64,000 bases of DNA from Moringa oleifera (GCA_021397835.1 JAJFZO010000896.1:3450501-3514500); one strand, 5' to 3'; positions 13,401 through 26,530 are shown, numbered from the stretch's first letter. Numbers and translations are program-made. Notes: a model not told the origin generated them from the sequence alone.

Positions 13401-14128
13401 CATCATCTTTCCAATACAATAAACAATCATTCGGACACTCATCAATCTTCGATAATTAATGCCCAATTTGTTGAATATCTTTTTCATTCTCATAGAATGA
13501 TTTTGGAATCTTCGCACGCTCAAAAGCATCATTCAATAACTCTAATACCATAGACATTGCTTTATCGGTCATTCGACATAAGCACTTGATGTGATAAAGT
13601 TTGACTAAGAATGATAGTTTCGAATATCTTAAACAACTTTTATACAATTCTTCATTACAATCTCTAACTAAATCTTCAACATCATTATGTTTTCCATTTT
13701 CTTCTTGGATCCTTTCACCCATAATCCTTTTGACATCATCCACATGTTCATTCAACATATGGGAAACTCCAGCATTATGATGCATAGAGGTCCCTAATGC
13801 ATCATGAAACATATCATGCATTGAATCTTGATTACGAATACTATTTTGATTCAGTAAAACATCATCTCCGACAATTAAGTCATTTTAACTTTTTGCACTA
13901 ACTGATTCTCCATGACATAACCAAAAAGTATATCTCGATGGAAATTAACTATAAATGAGATGGCCATATACTATTTCTCTAGTCTCATCATTCTAAACCC
14001 ACATTGATTACAGGGCACTTTATTCTACCATTGCTAGAGGCATGTGCAAAGGCAAAGTCAAAAAATCCTACCAAACTTTTTTGATAATCGGGTGAATTTC
14101 GTGGCTTATTGATCAATGATTAATCCAT
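10484..14128 (-). pseudogene. CACTA TNP2-like transposase, degenerate
   Basis: Minus-strand transposase that cuts and pastes CACTA elements. From a start at 14128 come: a transposase-associated N-terminal domain (INKPRNSPDYQKSLVGFFDF, ~14120-13980; stop at codon 3); a KLSFLVKLYHIKCLCRMTDK segment (~13640-13550); the TNP2 core with MRWHTTNSNGDTLLRHPRDS, VRLGLATNGFNPFG (13130-13080), RMPRNDIDVYLHIYMSS (~12970-12910), and YFDGKVEL (12606); DGYAENISRCVDLKHHKI (~12160-12110), the DUF4218 entry; and a DUF4216-like C-terminus (VYYVENDFDKSWCVP, 10735-10690) ending in an acidic tail at 10484. Frame changes occur between most blocks. The order and motifs are those of a full-length TNP2, so this was an autonomous-type element, now inactive. 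Confidence 0.9.
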
Positions 14129-15880
14129 TTTCAATCCTACAAGATTGTTGGATATAAGAAAACAAATTAAATTTAAAAAATGAAACACATAAACAATCCA
14201 CATGACACCGTCTAATACCAAGAACTAAATTTTAGATGAAATCTTCGTCGTACTTACTAACTTGAAGTACCAACCAATAATACATAATGCAATATATCAT
14301 GGAAAGAACTAAAGCCTCAGTAATAATTTGTGTTTTTCATATATTTGCACTCACAAAACTCATTACCTTAACAAATCATTATTACAATGCAAAACTTTAG
14401 GTTAATCATTTTATATTTGCAATGAAAAGGATAAATAAGAGGCAGCCAATAAGATAATTCTGCCTAAAGTTTTAAGATATCAAATTTTCTCTACTATAAA
14501 GACTACTATTTGCATTTATTCTTTCATGTCAAATAAAAAATCTAATAGGTAGTATATGTTATAATTTTGATGTTTCAACAGCAAAATGAAAGTTTATTTA
14601 AAAGCAAAAAATGAAAATAAAAGAATTATTAAAAGTAATGATTATTCACTGCTATTAACTTCATTTTTTAGAAAGAATTATTAGAAGTAATGCAAATGTA
14701 ATGCTAGGAGTAAAAAGCTATTATTGGAGGAACGAAAAGAGTAAAGAGTTGTAAAGTATGCTACATTTACTTTTAAGCTAAACATTATGGTAGTGTTATC
14801 CATTATAAGACTGATGCAAAGAATAGAAATCCATGTACCACCACACTATTGTTGCTATCACCAATTGCAGTGAAAATTACAACATAAACTTTCATAATAA
14901 AAGTAAAGAAACATGGAAGGTATTTACATATACATTAGCGATAAATTGAATAAAATTGTCCAGCCATTTCAAATAGCATTCCTCTTTAGCAAAAAATAAA
15001 GATTGAATAGAAATCAAGTACAAGCGATAAACAAGGATTAAAGACATAACAAAAAAGAAAAAAAAGATTATAAAGTCAGAGAGATAAAGAGAGGGGCTTT
15101 CTATATAACTAATCTAAAAGCTAAATCTCTCAAATTCACTTAAATTTAGAAGTCTCATCTTTAAGGTCCTTTCAATGCTTTATAATTGTAAAAAAGATGA
15201 AAAATAAAAAGAAAGAGAAACACTTGTTTTAAGCAAACTATAAAAATGAACAATTATCTAACATAGTGAGTGATAAACCATCTATATTCTTCTATGTAAA
15301 AGATAGCTCTCATAACATGCTTAAAAGCATTATACAAGCAAACAACATCACATGCAAAAGCTGAAGATATCAAAAAACACTAACATACCTAATTTAGACG
15401 CATGAAATCAAAACCCAAAGTGAGCAATTCCAAACATGAAGGGCTGTCCAACTGCCTTCTAAAACAAAATCAAAGAGGATAAAGAATTAATCAATAATGT
15501 GCAGTAGACTTATCAATGAATTAGTGTCCTCTATATACAAATAAATTGACGAAATTTGAAGAAAACTCATGTAACAAGGCAAAGAATTGCAAGCATACCT
15601 GAAATGAGGTCAATCCATGCTGTGTCGCTCAGGTGAAGAAAGTAGGGTTTTAATTTAGAAATTGCTCAATTTTGAGCTTCAAACTTCATGATGGAGCTAG
15701 GGGAAAGAAGAATTTAAGATTTGATGGACTGCAAAGAGGCTAAAAAGTTAGGATGCAACAAAGCTCAGAGAGGAGTGAAGACACTACCCTTAAAGTTGAC
15801 ACTCGCAAATGACAAAGAAAGGGGAGAACAGGCTTGATAATGCCGATACATCCTAATGGTTAATAAGTGCTAGTATTAAT
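14129..15880. other. AT-rich 5' non-coding part of CACTA no. 1
   Basis: Upstream of the TNP2 start on the minus strand. It contains no recognised coding segment; several short poly-A/T runs. Probably promoter and leader of the TNP2 transcript (inference from position). Confidence 0.35.
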
Positions 15881-16140
15881 AAAAAAATCATCGAGAAAAC
15901 CAAATCTTTCATTGGCAGTTAAAATTCGCCACAAATAATAAAAAGCGTACTGGTAAATGAACCCATTTAATGGTGGTTGGCTTGACCACCATGAAAACCA
16001 CCAGAAACCATAAATTTCCTGGCGATCCTTTCAATCGCTGAGAAAATCTCATCAAGAAAATGCATTTTCCTTGTAATGCATTATGAAAAGAGCCTCCTCT
16101 GCTGGTGCACTCAGGTTGGCAGAAATGGATGGGCAAGAGG
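15880..16140. repeat. Right subterminal region of CACTA no. 1
   Basis: Contains imperfect inverted units such as TGGTGGTTGGCTTGACCACC and GGCGATCCTTTCAATCGCTG that resemble the words in the left subterminal region. The open frame on the minus strand here (15909-16136) has no family resemblance and is treated as chance. Confidence 0.4.
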
Positions 16141-16164
16141 TATGCAATCCTTTTAATTCTAGTG

Positions 16165-16884
16165 TGGCAAAAAAGTATTATGCCTAAAAGACTTTGATGA
16201 GGGAAAATGGTATTTGATATGTTTTCTTCCTTTAAAAACTATCCATCTAAGCTTAAATTTGTGTAACTAGGTGGATTTGATATCACCAAAAATATCTTAT
16301 CTTTCATTACTTTTGGGATATACAATTTCTCTATTAGACACAAACAAAGTCATTTAGACAACGTTCTTTCCTACGTATATACCATCTTTCTCACTATTGC
16401 TCAAGTGCATTATCTACATTCTACACATAAGGGATCAGTTGCTCATCTAATTATATCTTACAAAATGAGGAGCGATGGAAGGAATCACTTAAATAAAAAA
16501 AATAAATCTAAAATTAAAGGAAAATGATGCCTCAAGAAAACACTAAATGATATACAAAACAAAGGTGAGTACAATTTAATAAGTCTTGATTGCGAAAATA
16601 ATTCTTGCTGATGCCATATGAGTGGATCATTCTTTGATAGCAAATGAGTTTGATCATCACAGTGACGAATAGATAGCTGGGCCAAAGGTCAAGGATCAAA
16701 GGATGGACAACTAGGTAATCCACCAAGAAAAATAAAAGACATTTAAATTCTTTGTCAAGAATTATAATTAGCATTCATAAATACATGCGTCATGTAAAAC
16801 ATTAAATAAAATTACATCCTTAAGATATTAGAAAACACAAAAGAATAGAAAAACATAACAAAATTAAATTGAATTTGTATTACA
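16165..16884. other. Unassigned sequence between CACTA no. 1 and minisatellite
   Basis: No domains, no repeats seen. If CACTA no. 1 inserted into the Ty3 element, this side should continue Ty3 3' sequence; I could not confirm that by eye. Confidence 0.3.
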
Positions 16885-17735
16885 ACGTTAAGTATGACTA
16901 GTTTCCTACCTTATGTTAAAATGTCAGCCTACATTGGACTAGTTTTCTACCTATCATCTAACTTTAAATATACTTTAGATATGAGTGGTTTGCTACACCA
17001 TATCAGGCATTACAGTCTTAAGTGCGAATTATTTTTACCTATACTGGGAACTCGACCTATATTAAATTGGTTTCCTACCTTTCATATTATTTTAAGCATT
17101 ACCTTAAATATGGCTGGTTTCTTACCGCATAATAAGCACTATGTTTTAAGTACAACTAGTTTCCTATCCCATCCTAAGAACTTGGCCTATATGGGATAGG
17201 TTTCCTATCTCTCATCTAGTTTTAGACACTACCTTAGGTGTGGCTGATTTTATACCCCACATCATGCACTATGCCTCATGTACTAGTTTATTGTCTTATA
17301 CTAGGAACTTGCCCTAGATGGGATTGGTTTCTTACCTCCCATCTGGTTTTAAATATTACCTTAGATGTGGCTGGATTCCTACTACACATCAGGCACTATG
17401 CCTCAAGTACAATTAGTTTTCTACCCTTACTAGGAACTCAGCTTAAATAAGACTAGATTCTTACTTCTCAATTAATTTTAGTTATACCTCACATGTGGTT
17501 AGTTTCCTACCTCACATTAGGTATTAACATTGTATCAGATGTAACTAGTTTCCTAGCCCACATTGGGTGCTAAAACAGCCTCAGATAAGATTGCTTCTCA
17601 TCGAGCATTACAACCTTAAATGTGACTGCTTTCCTACCTGACATCGGGCACCCGTACTAAAACTTAGATGTGATTGGCTTACACCTCACAATGACTATTG
17701 TTTACATTCCAAATGTGATTGGTATAAATCTCATA
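16885..17735 (+). repeat. ~43-bp minisatellite with ~130-bp higher-order period
   Basis: About twenty diverged copies of a ~38-48 bp unit centred on GGTTTCCTACC. Three successive variants repeat as a block: one after CTAGGAACT..GCC, one ending ATTACCTTAGATGTGG, one with CATCAGGCACTATGCCTCA. The block recurs at about 17043, 17173, 17299 and 17430 (spacing ~126-131 bp). The downstream third decays to looser copies. The frames seen here (16894-17199, 17238-17450) are by-products of the repeat and not genes. Such arrays are common in long LTRs or leaders of plant retrotransposons; the host element is not established. Confidence 0.8.
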
Positions 17736-18829
17736 CCGGTTTCATATTCAGTTCAAGTATTGAGTCTAGTAATTTTAACAAAGACCAAATCGTTGATCAC
17801 TATCAATACCATATTCATCATGTCATCGAGATTGACATTGTAGGTCCTCGTTAGTGCCATATTCATCATACCACAGTGGGCATTTAGGGACGAGTTGAGC
17901 TCATATCCTAGTAGAGAACTATCACATGATCTTAACAAACATATTGCATGGAAGTTGCCTTCATGATTTTGAAACGAATGCCTTGAATCATGATGTCAAT
18001 ATATATATATATACATATAAAAGCAAAAATAATAAATCTCTCTTAGATTATTCATTCTAGAGCAAAATTGATGTCTTGAAATTGTTGTCCAAACTATGTT
18101 AACTCAAAGGATAAAGAGGAGTGGTTATTAATACCTAATTTTGCTCTTAAAAGTCCTTTTTTTTAGTTTGTTTTTGCCTGCACATTAGGATTTGTTGTAG
18201 CTACTTTAATAGGCCATATGTCCTATTTATTCTACTAAGTACAAGGTTGAGAATCCTCACTAGTACTGCTATCCTTGATGACTCTTCACGGCTTAATTTA
18301 TCAAGGGTTATCTGCAGAGCACATTAGGTTTCTAGCCCATAAATCACTTCAAGTGGGCTCATCAAGTTTAAAGGCAGGGCCCTTATTATGGAATCAAATG
18401 ACAGAGTTCATTTCTATTCCTTGGTTATGTACCTTCGGATTTTGGCCTGATAAGACACATTAGGGTCAATGTCTTAGGAAATTTAAAGCTAATTTGTTCA
18501 CATCGATCTAAGTATTGACATTAGGGTCAATGCCTTAGGCAAATATGAGGTTAAGTTCACGTCAAGTGTTCTGCAACCACATCGAGTCTCTTATTTAGAG
18601 TCGATTTAAGGTGTTTATCAAGATTCTCAAGAAAATGATAATCATCTTAAATATTTCTAAGTATAAATGGCTTGAATTTTTGAAAAATGCAAATTTTATT
18701 GATCGAGAAAAAGAGTTTATACATCATAAGAAGAAAAAGAAAAAGAAAAAAAATAAAGGAAAAGTGCAAAGTCTAAGGCCCAAGTTGGGCTATAGCCTCA
18801 ACCACATCGAGAGCTGAAGATGTAGTTGG
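17736..18829. other. Unassigned AT-rich sequence with small repeats
   Basis: Contains a ~20-bp (AT) run at 18000-18019. A ~20-bp word around CATTAGGGTCAATG is duplicated at ~18463 and ~18519 (57 bp apart). There is an AAG/AAAAG purine run at 18728-18760. No coding region recognised; probably 3' part of the PF04195 family element that lies upstream on the minus strand. Confidence 0.35.
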
Positions 18830-21106
18830 AGCCTAGCCTTCAAAAGCAGCAATCGATGTCCCTTCGTCCACAAGACTCTCAGCTGGTTCTTCTAGATCTT
18901 CACGGGAGACTTTTAAATCTTCAAAATATGCTAGTGAGATTTTAGTTGGATAAGCCACCTATACCCATGACAAATCTAGGTCAGGTACTGATCTTGGATT
19001 TGCTTAATAATTTGCCTCTTGATTGTTCAGTAAAGTTTGAAAGCCTATTCCCTAATTTTAGCTTGATATGCATCTATCATCCAAAATTCATTTACAGCAT
19101 AAAATCAAGCTTCTTCCTTAGCTGTTTTCTTGTCCTTTAGATGTTTCAAGTCATGTTCATTCTCTAAATGGCTTACTTTGGCTTTAATATTGGTTTTTGC
19201 TAAGGCTAGCCTTAACTTCATCTTGTCCACTTTTGCCTCTGCCTTCACCGAAAGGCTTTTCACCCTTTGATCTTTGTTGTGTAGGCATAGACTTTATTGA
19301 TGATGCCAACAACAAATTTATTGGTGACTTAAGCCTCCTTCATGAAGTGGTAGAGGCCAATGTTGGTATGGTTGTACTTGCCGACAAGTACAACCATTCT
19401 TCAAGCAAACTCCAAACAAAAAGGAAACCCAAGTTAAAAGGCCTGCAATTATCTTTTTAAAAAGCAATAGTACAAGAGAGTAGATATTTACCTTAATGAA
19501 GTAGGGCATGTGCAATCCAAGAATACATTTTTAGTCTCCCCCTTCGACTGCATGATATCTTGAAGGAGAATAAATTTGAGCAGCCACTCTTAGACTAAAT
19601 TGGATTGGTGCTAGGAGCCTTTTGTCTATCCATTTCAGTATGAACTTCTCCTCTAGAGGGAGAGGGAGAGGCATCAGCTTACCCAAGGGCATCTCTAATG
19701 CATCAATCAATTCCCTATGCTTTAGGTGGGTTCCCTTTTCTTTATTTCTTTTTCTGATGGTTGGGGAAGTGACACCCATCATTTTCCCCTTCTTAGCAAT
19801 TGGGGCATCGATATTTGGGCTGATAGTGACCATTTTTCTCTTTGGTGTAACCTGTGAGGACTGACCTCTTTATTAAACTCTAATAATAGCTCAGGGGCAG
19901 AACTTACTTTAAGGACATGTTTATCCAGGGCCATGTCCATTGCTTTCCATAACTGATTCTTAATGACTTAAGGAATACTTTGTTGAGGGCCCATTTCTAT
20001 ACAATGTACAAAGAAGCAAAGGAAATATAGTCAGTACTTGTACAAGCATTAAACAACATGAGATTATTTAAAATTTAATGCAAAAAGGACTAAGATCTAA
20101 CTTGGAATCAGCCTAAAAGGCCATATCGAAAGATGAGAGGCTTCAAATTTGAGGCTTTAAATACCTCATCAAGTTGAACCTCCTTATTGACGGAGGAATT
20201 GGGTATAAAAATTGAAGCAATTGGCTACCCTTCATTAGGAAAACCCTCTTTAGGTGCAAGACTTAGTGAATAAATCAGGTTGGCCACTTGTCACTCATCG
20301 AAGTTGACTCCTTCTTTAGGAACAAGACAAAGTTTAGCTTAAAAAATATGGACTTTCAGGTTTTCTGGAGGAGGTGAGTTGGATTCTTCCTTAATACCTT
20401 AGCCAAGACTTCATTAGCTGACTTGGAGGTTTTATCAAATCAAAAGGCTTTATGTGTGGACCTGATGGCTCTAACTAGAGACATCTTATCATTATTTATG
20501 TGGTCCTTCAAGCTATTTACACCTCTTTGATCATAAAAAGATTTGAAGGTTGATGTTAGGTCAGAGTGGATCTTTTTATTATGGGCTTTCTTAAAAGGCT
20601 CAGTCTAAGTGTTTAGGTGTGAGTATATTTTGGGCCCCAAGGCCTAAAATCACTTTTTAACTCAACCTTTATTATAGATGAAAAGCCTTTAGAAAATAAC
20701 TTCGGGCTAATATTAAAAAAATAGTAGAATTTGAACTTTGAGTTCTTATCATCCTTATTAGCTTTCAATCCAAAAATTTCAATAAAAAGGATGACAGAGA
20801 GATTTGTACTGTCCATAAACATGATTTCAGAAGCCAAAGCTAGCATACAGTGCTAAAAGTTAGGCATAAGCTTAGAAAGGAAAATATTAAACTATTAATA
20901 AATATTTTAGTAAAAGGGATGGATAGGTAAATCTTGGCCTCCTTTGAGGCTATCCCTAAAGACCATGTCCTAGCCTTCATGGTGGGCCCATGGTTGATCA
21001 TTGAGGGAAAGGACCTCTAACACTATATACTTAAGGATGGGAAAGTTACTTCTAACCCATATCAGGTCTTTAGTTGTATAAATAGAAGGATTTGGACTTT
21101 TGGCCA
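18830..21106 (-). pseudogene. PF04195-like 'gypsy-type transposon' ORF, copy A
   Basis: Minus-strand ORF starting at 21106 (MAKSPNPSIYTTKDLIW). A FRDSLKGGQDLPIHPF motif follows near 20970-20920, then a FGLKANKDDKNSKFKFYYF segment (~20760-20710) and WGPKYTHTWTEPFKKAHN (20640-20590). After a K/R-rich linker (~19830-19700), an intron of ~80 nt (donor at 19491) precedes a coiled-coil C-terminal region (VKAEAKVDKMKLRLALAKTN, ~19250-19190). This is the layout of the plant PF04195 family, an accessory ORF in large Ty3-group elements; its function is unknown. Stops and frameshifts are frequent. Copies B (42060-42294 plus 49438-50500) and C (53558-54722) in this window align with parts of it. Confidence 0.7.
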
Positions 21107-21900
21107 TCACTCTAAGAGAAAAGATGAGGAAAAAAGATCAAAGAACTCATATAAAGGATGAAAAATGATGAAGATGAAGGCTTAGGGCTCAAGTTTTGCC
21201 AAAGATGAGGCCAGAAGGATTTTGGTTGCAGGGATAATAAAGTGAAACGGCAAAGGCTTTTTTTGAATGCTTTTACATGAGAAAACCATTTTTTTGGGAA
21301 AACCAAAGGGAAAAACACTAAATGGTGGCTTTTTATATCCCTAGACCAAGGCTAATCATGAATTGGTGCCTATGTAATAAATATCTTATAAGAAACCTTT
21401 CAAAAATTAACTTAATGGAATGCAGATTTGGTACTAAAGATATGATATTCTCCTCAATCATTCATTGGGATGATTTGGACTTTCTTGAACTTAGGCCAAA
21501 CCCTTGATCACTCATTGGTTCCTTCAATAAAGATTGACTTGGGTTAAACTCTAGATCATATGTTAGGTTGCTTAATAAGGTCTCAACATGGATAAACTGC
21601 TAATTATTCATCGGATCTTTCATGATAAACTAAATCTTGACCTCAAAGATTTCATGAATAATGAAGTATGGGATGTTCATTCTTGGGACAACTCTATAGT
21701 CTTCCAAAACTTGCCCAGAAACTTCTAAATCCAAGAAAAAGGAGTACAATACAACAACCAAGTACCTGTGCTTCTTAAAGTCACGATGTGCACTCGCCAT
21801 TTTTGCCAAGCCAACACCTATAAATGCCCCTTCAATTAAAAAGGGGAAGATCTAACAATTGATTAAAAAAAAAAGAGATAATAAAGATCACGTAAATCAA
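21107..21900 (-). other. Leader of PF04195 copy A
   Basis: Sequence immediately upstream (minus strand) of the copy-A start. It is pyrimidine-rich on the coding strand close to the ATG, like a long 5' leader. No domain or repeat recognised. Confidence 0.35.
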
Positions 21901-23000
21901 AAGTGATCACCAGTACGAAAAAATCGAAAGTTTTTCAAAATTTTATAACAGGGTTTCTTTCCTTTCCAAGAAACAAAGATTTGTCATCTTCTTAGCAAGC
22001 TTGATTCCTATTTGACAATGTAACACCTTTATTTTGAATAAGAGTCGCAAAAGGGTAATTGTGTTGTATTACCTGGTAAACCTTATCACCCTATAGCACT
22101 CTGAATACAAATGCATATGAAATGCCAATGCTATTCCTGTGTCTTTTTGGTATTTTCTTTATATTATCTAGAGTTCTTGGTATGTTCCTGCTATAATGGT
22201 TGACTATTTTGTACCGTTTCTATACTTGCATATCCATCCTTTTACATAAACACATTGAAGAATGAAGTGTGTGTAAGGAACAATGTTCCCATGGAGTTCT
22301 AAAGAAAATTGTTTTCTTTTGAAGAGATAAGAGTTGATGTGAGGGCCTTTTCTTGATCCTCACCTAAAATATGTCATTTTGAGTGCTTTTTGACAAGTTG
22401 AAGAATAAAATTCATTTTTTTCATCTCTTTCAAAACTCATGGACTTAGTGAAAGCTAATCTTTGGGGTCTTTAAATAAAATGACCTTAAAAAATAGGTTT
22501 CTTCTATTCATGCATTCTTTAAAAAAGACTTTCTTTCTGTAACTATATGTTGCTTTATATAGGAATCAAGTTTAGATCTTTCTTACTACCTGATTGAATA
22601 TTTTTCATTTTCACTAGTTTAAGCATAGTAAGGGTACTAACCCTTCCTCATACTTAATTGACTCACAAACCCAGTTTTGTCAGTAAAGTTTGACCAATGC
22701 CCAAACTTTTCGTTTATCTTTCTTTGGTTTCTTTTTTGCATAAAGGATTTGGAGGAAATGCAAAAGAATTTTTAGTAGCTAATCACACTGCAAAAAAGGA
22801 TTAGTGGTGACTTTTTCTCATTTTCTTGATTTTCATTAATAAGCCAACCAAAATGAAATTTGAGATTCATTATTTCTCATGACAAGAGACTAATTCTCCC
22901 ACATTTTCTTTTGACAAGAAAATAAGATACCCTTTTTTCGACTTCATCAGCCTACCCTAGTTGTGACAGTAAAATCATTAAGTTGTTCCTCAATTGTGAT
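21900..23000 (-). repeat. LTR-like dispersed repeat R1, copy A
   Basis: Reverse complement aligns with 40850-41750. Shared landmarks are GTGAAAGCTAATCTT, TTCATGCATTCTTTAAA and a GTCACCACTAATC...GTGTGATTAGC stretch at 22780-22830. It lies upstream of the copy-A ORF on the same strand, as 40850-41750 does for copy B, so it is probably the LTR or LTR-leader of this family. The R1 start also resembles the LTRs at 54757 and 62157. Confidence 0.6.
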
Positions 23001-24277
23001 GAATTCTTTTGACGATCTGTCTGTAATTTTCGCCTAATAAATTTAATCCATTCTTAGAGTTTATACCCTTTGAAGGTTCATGGCTTGTCCTACTAGACAT
23101 GGTGATAGAAAATAACGTATCATACTTAATCTCTTTGTTATCATGACAAACATTCACCTTTTTGTGTTTCTCTTAACTGTTCTTTTCTTTTACTCCCCCA
23201 ATTTGTGTTTTCCGCATCTTTCTTAATTCTCCAATAAATTATCCTTTATCCTAGCCCGGTGTTGTTCCAAACAACCAAACTATGCTCAAATCTTATGAGG
23301 AAATAAATCTTAACCATGTAATATCAAACTTTGTATTGTACTTGGCCATCTCGTGGATTAGGGATGTTTTAATGTAAACAGGCTCCAAAAAAAGTTTAGA
23401 GAATTCAAAATTTTGGATTGTTCTCGCTACAGACAAGGGAGATAACATAGATCTTTTTGATAGGTTGAAGTTAAGGTCATGATAAAGGAAGTTAGGATTG
23501 AGGTCCTTACATTTTAGGTAGGATGTTTCACTCAATGCTTAGTGTTTCTAGTAGGGAAGATTAATGTACTAATCAATATTGGTTATATACATTACCTCTG
23601 ATAGAATTGATGATGATATTCCTTGTTCTCATTAGAGATTCTATCTACATTTGCCTTAGAAAAACTTTGATTGCATTTGGATGATTATGTATTAACTCAC
23701 CCATTGAAAGTGAGAAAATTGCTTTGTATCGATTGTCTATTTGCTTGGAATCACCCTTAATGCGAGTTTTTTTTCCTTACCTTGCCTCTTTTTAATTTTT
23801 TCATTACCTTTTTTTTTTTTTGGGTTTCTACTAAAGCTTCTAACATGGTACCACTTCAATTGCTATGGTTAATCAGATATGGAATATCTTAATCATCCAT
23901 TTTGAAAGTTACAACTAGAAATGCCTTCATCAAACCTTTCAGAGTTAAAGCCTATTTGCGCTAAAGATTTCAAAACACCCTTTAAAGTTCTTCTTGACAC
24001 TAAATTTCTTCCTTGAAGGTGTTTGAATGAATTTTCTTGTCATGTAGTTTTTGACATAATAGCTTTTGACAAAGTGCCTAAGGTTACCTTTTATATGATA
24101 TAACTAATCATAGTAGGCTCTACCCCATTCAAACTTCTTATATTGAATTTGCTAGAGCCTTTGTTAGGTAGATTTTTGCCTCTATGAACTGTGTATCTTT
24201 TATCTCATGGATTGAGGGATATAAAGTTACCCTAGTGGAAATTCTTTGTAAGGTATATACAGGTGTCTTATGCTAGC
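23001..24277. other. Unassigned sequence left of CACTA no. 2
   Basis: AT-rich. A minus-strand frame of 80 codons (23293-23535) and the plus strand show no family motif. Probably retrotransposon-derived, but I cannot support a name. Confidence 0.3.
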
Positions 24278-24280
24278 CAT

Positions 24281-24840
24281 CACTACAAAAAAAGAAAATA
24301 CAAATTAATTGACTCATAAATCCATCGCTAAATTAAAACAATTTGTCACTAAATTTTTTAGCGATAGATTAATAACAAATAAAATTAGTTGTTAAAATCG
24401 TTGTAGTGAGAAAAACTAACGACTAAATTTTGTATCTATCGATAATTAGTGACAGATTAGCGACTAATAAATATCTGTGGCTAGTTTAGCAACAGAAACA
24501 AATTTTTGTCACTAAGGTATAGCGATAGATACACGTCTATCATTATTTTAGCGACTGATAATAGTCTATCATTAAATAGCGATAAATAAGAATCTGTTTC
24601 TAAAATAACGATGGATATTTATTGGTCGCTATATTAGTGACCGTTTTACATCTATCGCTAAAGATAGCAATAGAATAATATTAATCACTAGTTTAACGAT
24701 AGATTCTTGTTTGTTGCTAGTTAGCATAGTGACAAATTCTTCTCTGTCACTAAGTTTAGAGGTTTCATTACAAACTAATTAGTAACTAATGGATCTGTCG
24801 TTAATATAATCAAATCTTTGTAAAAAAAAATAATTTTAAA
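24281..24840. repeat. Left terminus and subterminal array of CACTA no. 2
   Basis: Terminal CACTACAAAAAAAG, then at least fifteen copies of a ~10-12 bp motif of the form (T)TAGCGA(C/T)AGAT or its complement (ATCTATCGCTA) within ~500 bp, in both orientations. This density is a hallmark of CACTA ends and should be the binding array for the TnpA-like protein. Confidence 0.85.
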
Positions 24841-24945
24841 TATAACTAAACAAAAATAAAATAAACTAAAATTCATAAAACATAATAAATGCAAGATTAT
24901 ATATTATGTTCTCGTGAAATATAATATTTATAGAAGAAATTACAT

Positions 24946-26530
24946 CTAATTATTAGGTAGTGCTAGGGGTCCACTTTCAAGAAGGAGAGCCTCCATCCTA
25001 CGGATGCACTCATTCATGTTAACCTTTCTCTGTAAGCGCTTGTGCAATTCGATCTTGAAGCGTATGCAGTCATGCTCTCTTGCCTTATGCAGCTCTTCCA
25101 ATCTCTTATCTAAAGTCCTATGCTCCTTCTCTATATGCTCCTTCATAGACTTACGCTCTAACTCTATACGCACTTCCATAACCTTTATCTAAGAGTGCAT
25201 ATCCTGCATAACTATGTCATCAACAGAACATCCACTGCTAGAGCTGCCGTCAGAATACCATGATAGAGCTTGGTTCGTAAGCCCATACACTCTATGCTTT
25301 TTCTCTCCACCTACTGCCTCATAGTAAAGCTTACTATAGTCTACTTCAGGCTTATTTTGAAGATCCCTCCTATGGATGAGAAGCTGTAGCAACCAACTCT
25401 TCTAACCATTCCTACAATAAATAAAGCACCTTGTTAATTTGTTAGCTAAACCGAATAGTAAAATAAAAAATAATTAAATTTATTTATAAACTATTAAAAA
25501 CAATAAAATCTTTTTGAATGCTTATCCATGAACACAACAAGATTAGATTTCTTTGTGTAAGTTTGTTTAAAAAGCTCTATTGCAGTAAGCTCACGACTTA
25601 ACTCCTATGCTTGAAAAAAATATAAAATAAATAATCATAACATTTGCACTTATATTTCTTTAAAAAATTTAAATATCATACATATTAAGCATTGACAATG
25701 GTTCTGCAGTGAATATGAATCGATACTTTGTCGAAAGGAATCTGACCTAGGTCCACCTATTTCACTCTGTCGATTATGGGACATAGTCTCACAGTTCTGT
25801 TTGTACTCTGATCGGTTCCATTCTATTTGCCATTGCTCCCATACAGTATCAGGGACAAATTGAGGCTTATTCTTTACCTTATGATGACATGCGTACATCA
25901 AATCAGCATATCGATCTGTAACTCGAACCTCCCATATGGTCTTTACCGCGCTATCCATGGCCTCGTCCCATGTAAAATATTTTTGTAGCAAAATTAAATG
26001 TTAGTAAGTATGAAAAAATGGAATAGAATTTTTTTTTATAAATAATTATACATACTTTGAATTCCTCATAATAAAACTCTTTAGTTTCCTGAGAAACAAT
26101 CTTTCACGTGTACCTACATGAATCAACTCTCTCTTGAAAAATTTGATTAATCTTCATAAAGCATTGATGCGAAGGCTCGATCTTATCAAATAAGACAATG
26201 AACAAATATTATCAAAATTTATATATAAAGATAATGATATAAAGTATTAAAAATAATAATTATAAATACTTACGTGTTATTGTCTACATAAATCTATTAG
26301 CTACCTGAACTTTGCGTACTCCCAGAGTTAGACATCTTAGCAGTAGTAAAGCCAGAAGAGGCTAAAACATGTAGAGATTGTGCAATTGTGTCCTCTTTTT
26401 CATCTTGGATATATGGAAGTAAAGATGCAGATCGTGGATCTCTCCCTCTGAGATACTCACCTCTCCCTCCAGAGTCACTTCTCCTTTCAAAGTCACCTCG
26501 TTTCCCTCGGCCTCTTATCTAACCATGTTA
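24946..26530 (-). pseudogene. TnpA-like transposase gene of CACTA no. 2
   Basis: Minus-strand gene in several exons. A G/R-rich N-terminus lies near 26520-26300. A conserved central exon (25991-25650) reads FTWDEAMDSAVKTIWEVRV, then WEQWQIEWNRSEYKQNCE and a NRQSEIGG...SDSFRQS segment, the pattern of plant En/Spm 'transposase 24' proteins. A charged coiled-coil C-terminus lies at 25179-24946 (MEVRIELERKSMKEHIEKEH) ending in a stop. AT-rich gaps between them look like introns. The individual exons are open and have diverged less than in CACTA no. 1, but the complete splice pattern was not resolved, so intact versus broken is uncertain. Confidence 0.7.

Larger units (their letters stand above)
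4770..16164 (-). mobile_element. Large CACTA (En/Spm) DNA transposon no. 1
   Basis: Contains a TNP2-type transposase region and a TnpA-like region, both on the minus strand and in the usual CACTA order (TNP2 upstream). A probable left terminus CACTATAGG begins at 4770, exactly where Ty3 integrase homology ends. A possible right terminus (reverse complement CACTAGAATT) ends at 16164. The two are not a convincing inverted repeat beyond CACTA, and the flanking trinucleotides (TGT, TGG) are not identical, so the exact ends are inference. Subterminal regions at 4870-5200 and 15880-16130 share degenerate 'AATCGCTGGAAATG'-like units in both orientations, as expected for CACTA ends. About 11.4 kb. 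Confidence 0.7.

Noticed and set aside
15909..16136. 75-codon minus-strand frame near the right end of CACTA no. 1
   Set aside because: Lies in the subterminal repeat region and has no family resemblance.
16894..17450. Frames of 101 and 70 codons
   Set aside because: Translations of the 43-bp minisatellite; opposite frames and strands look similar.
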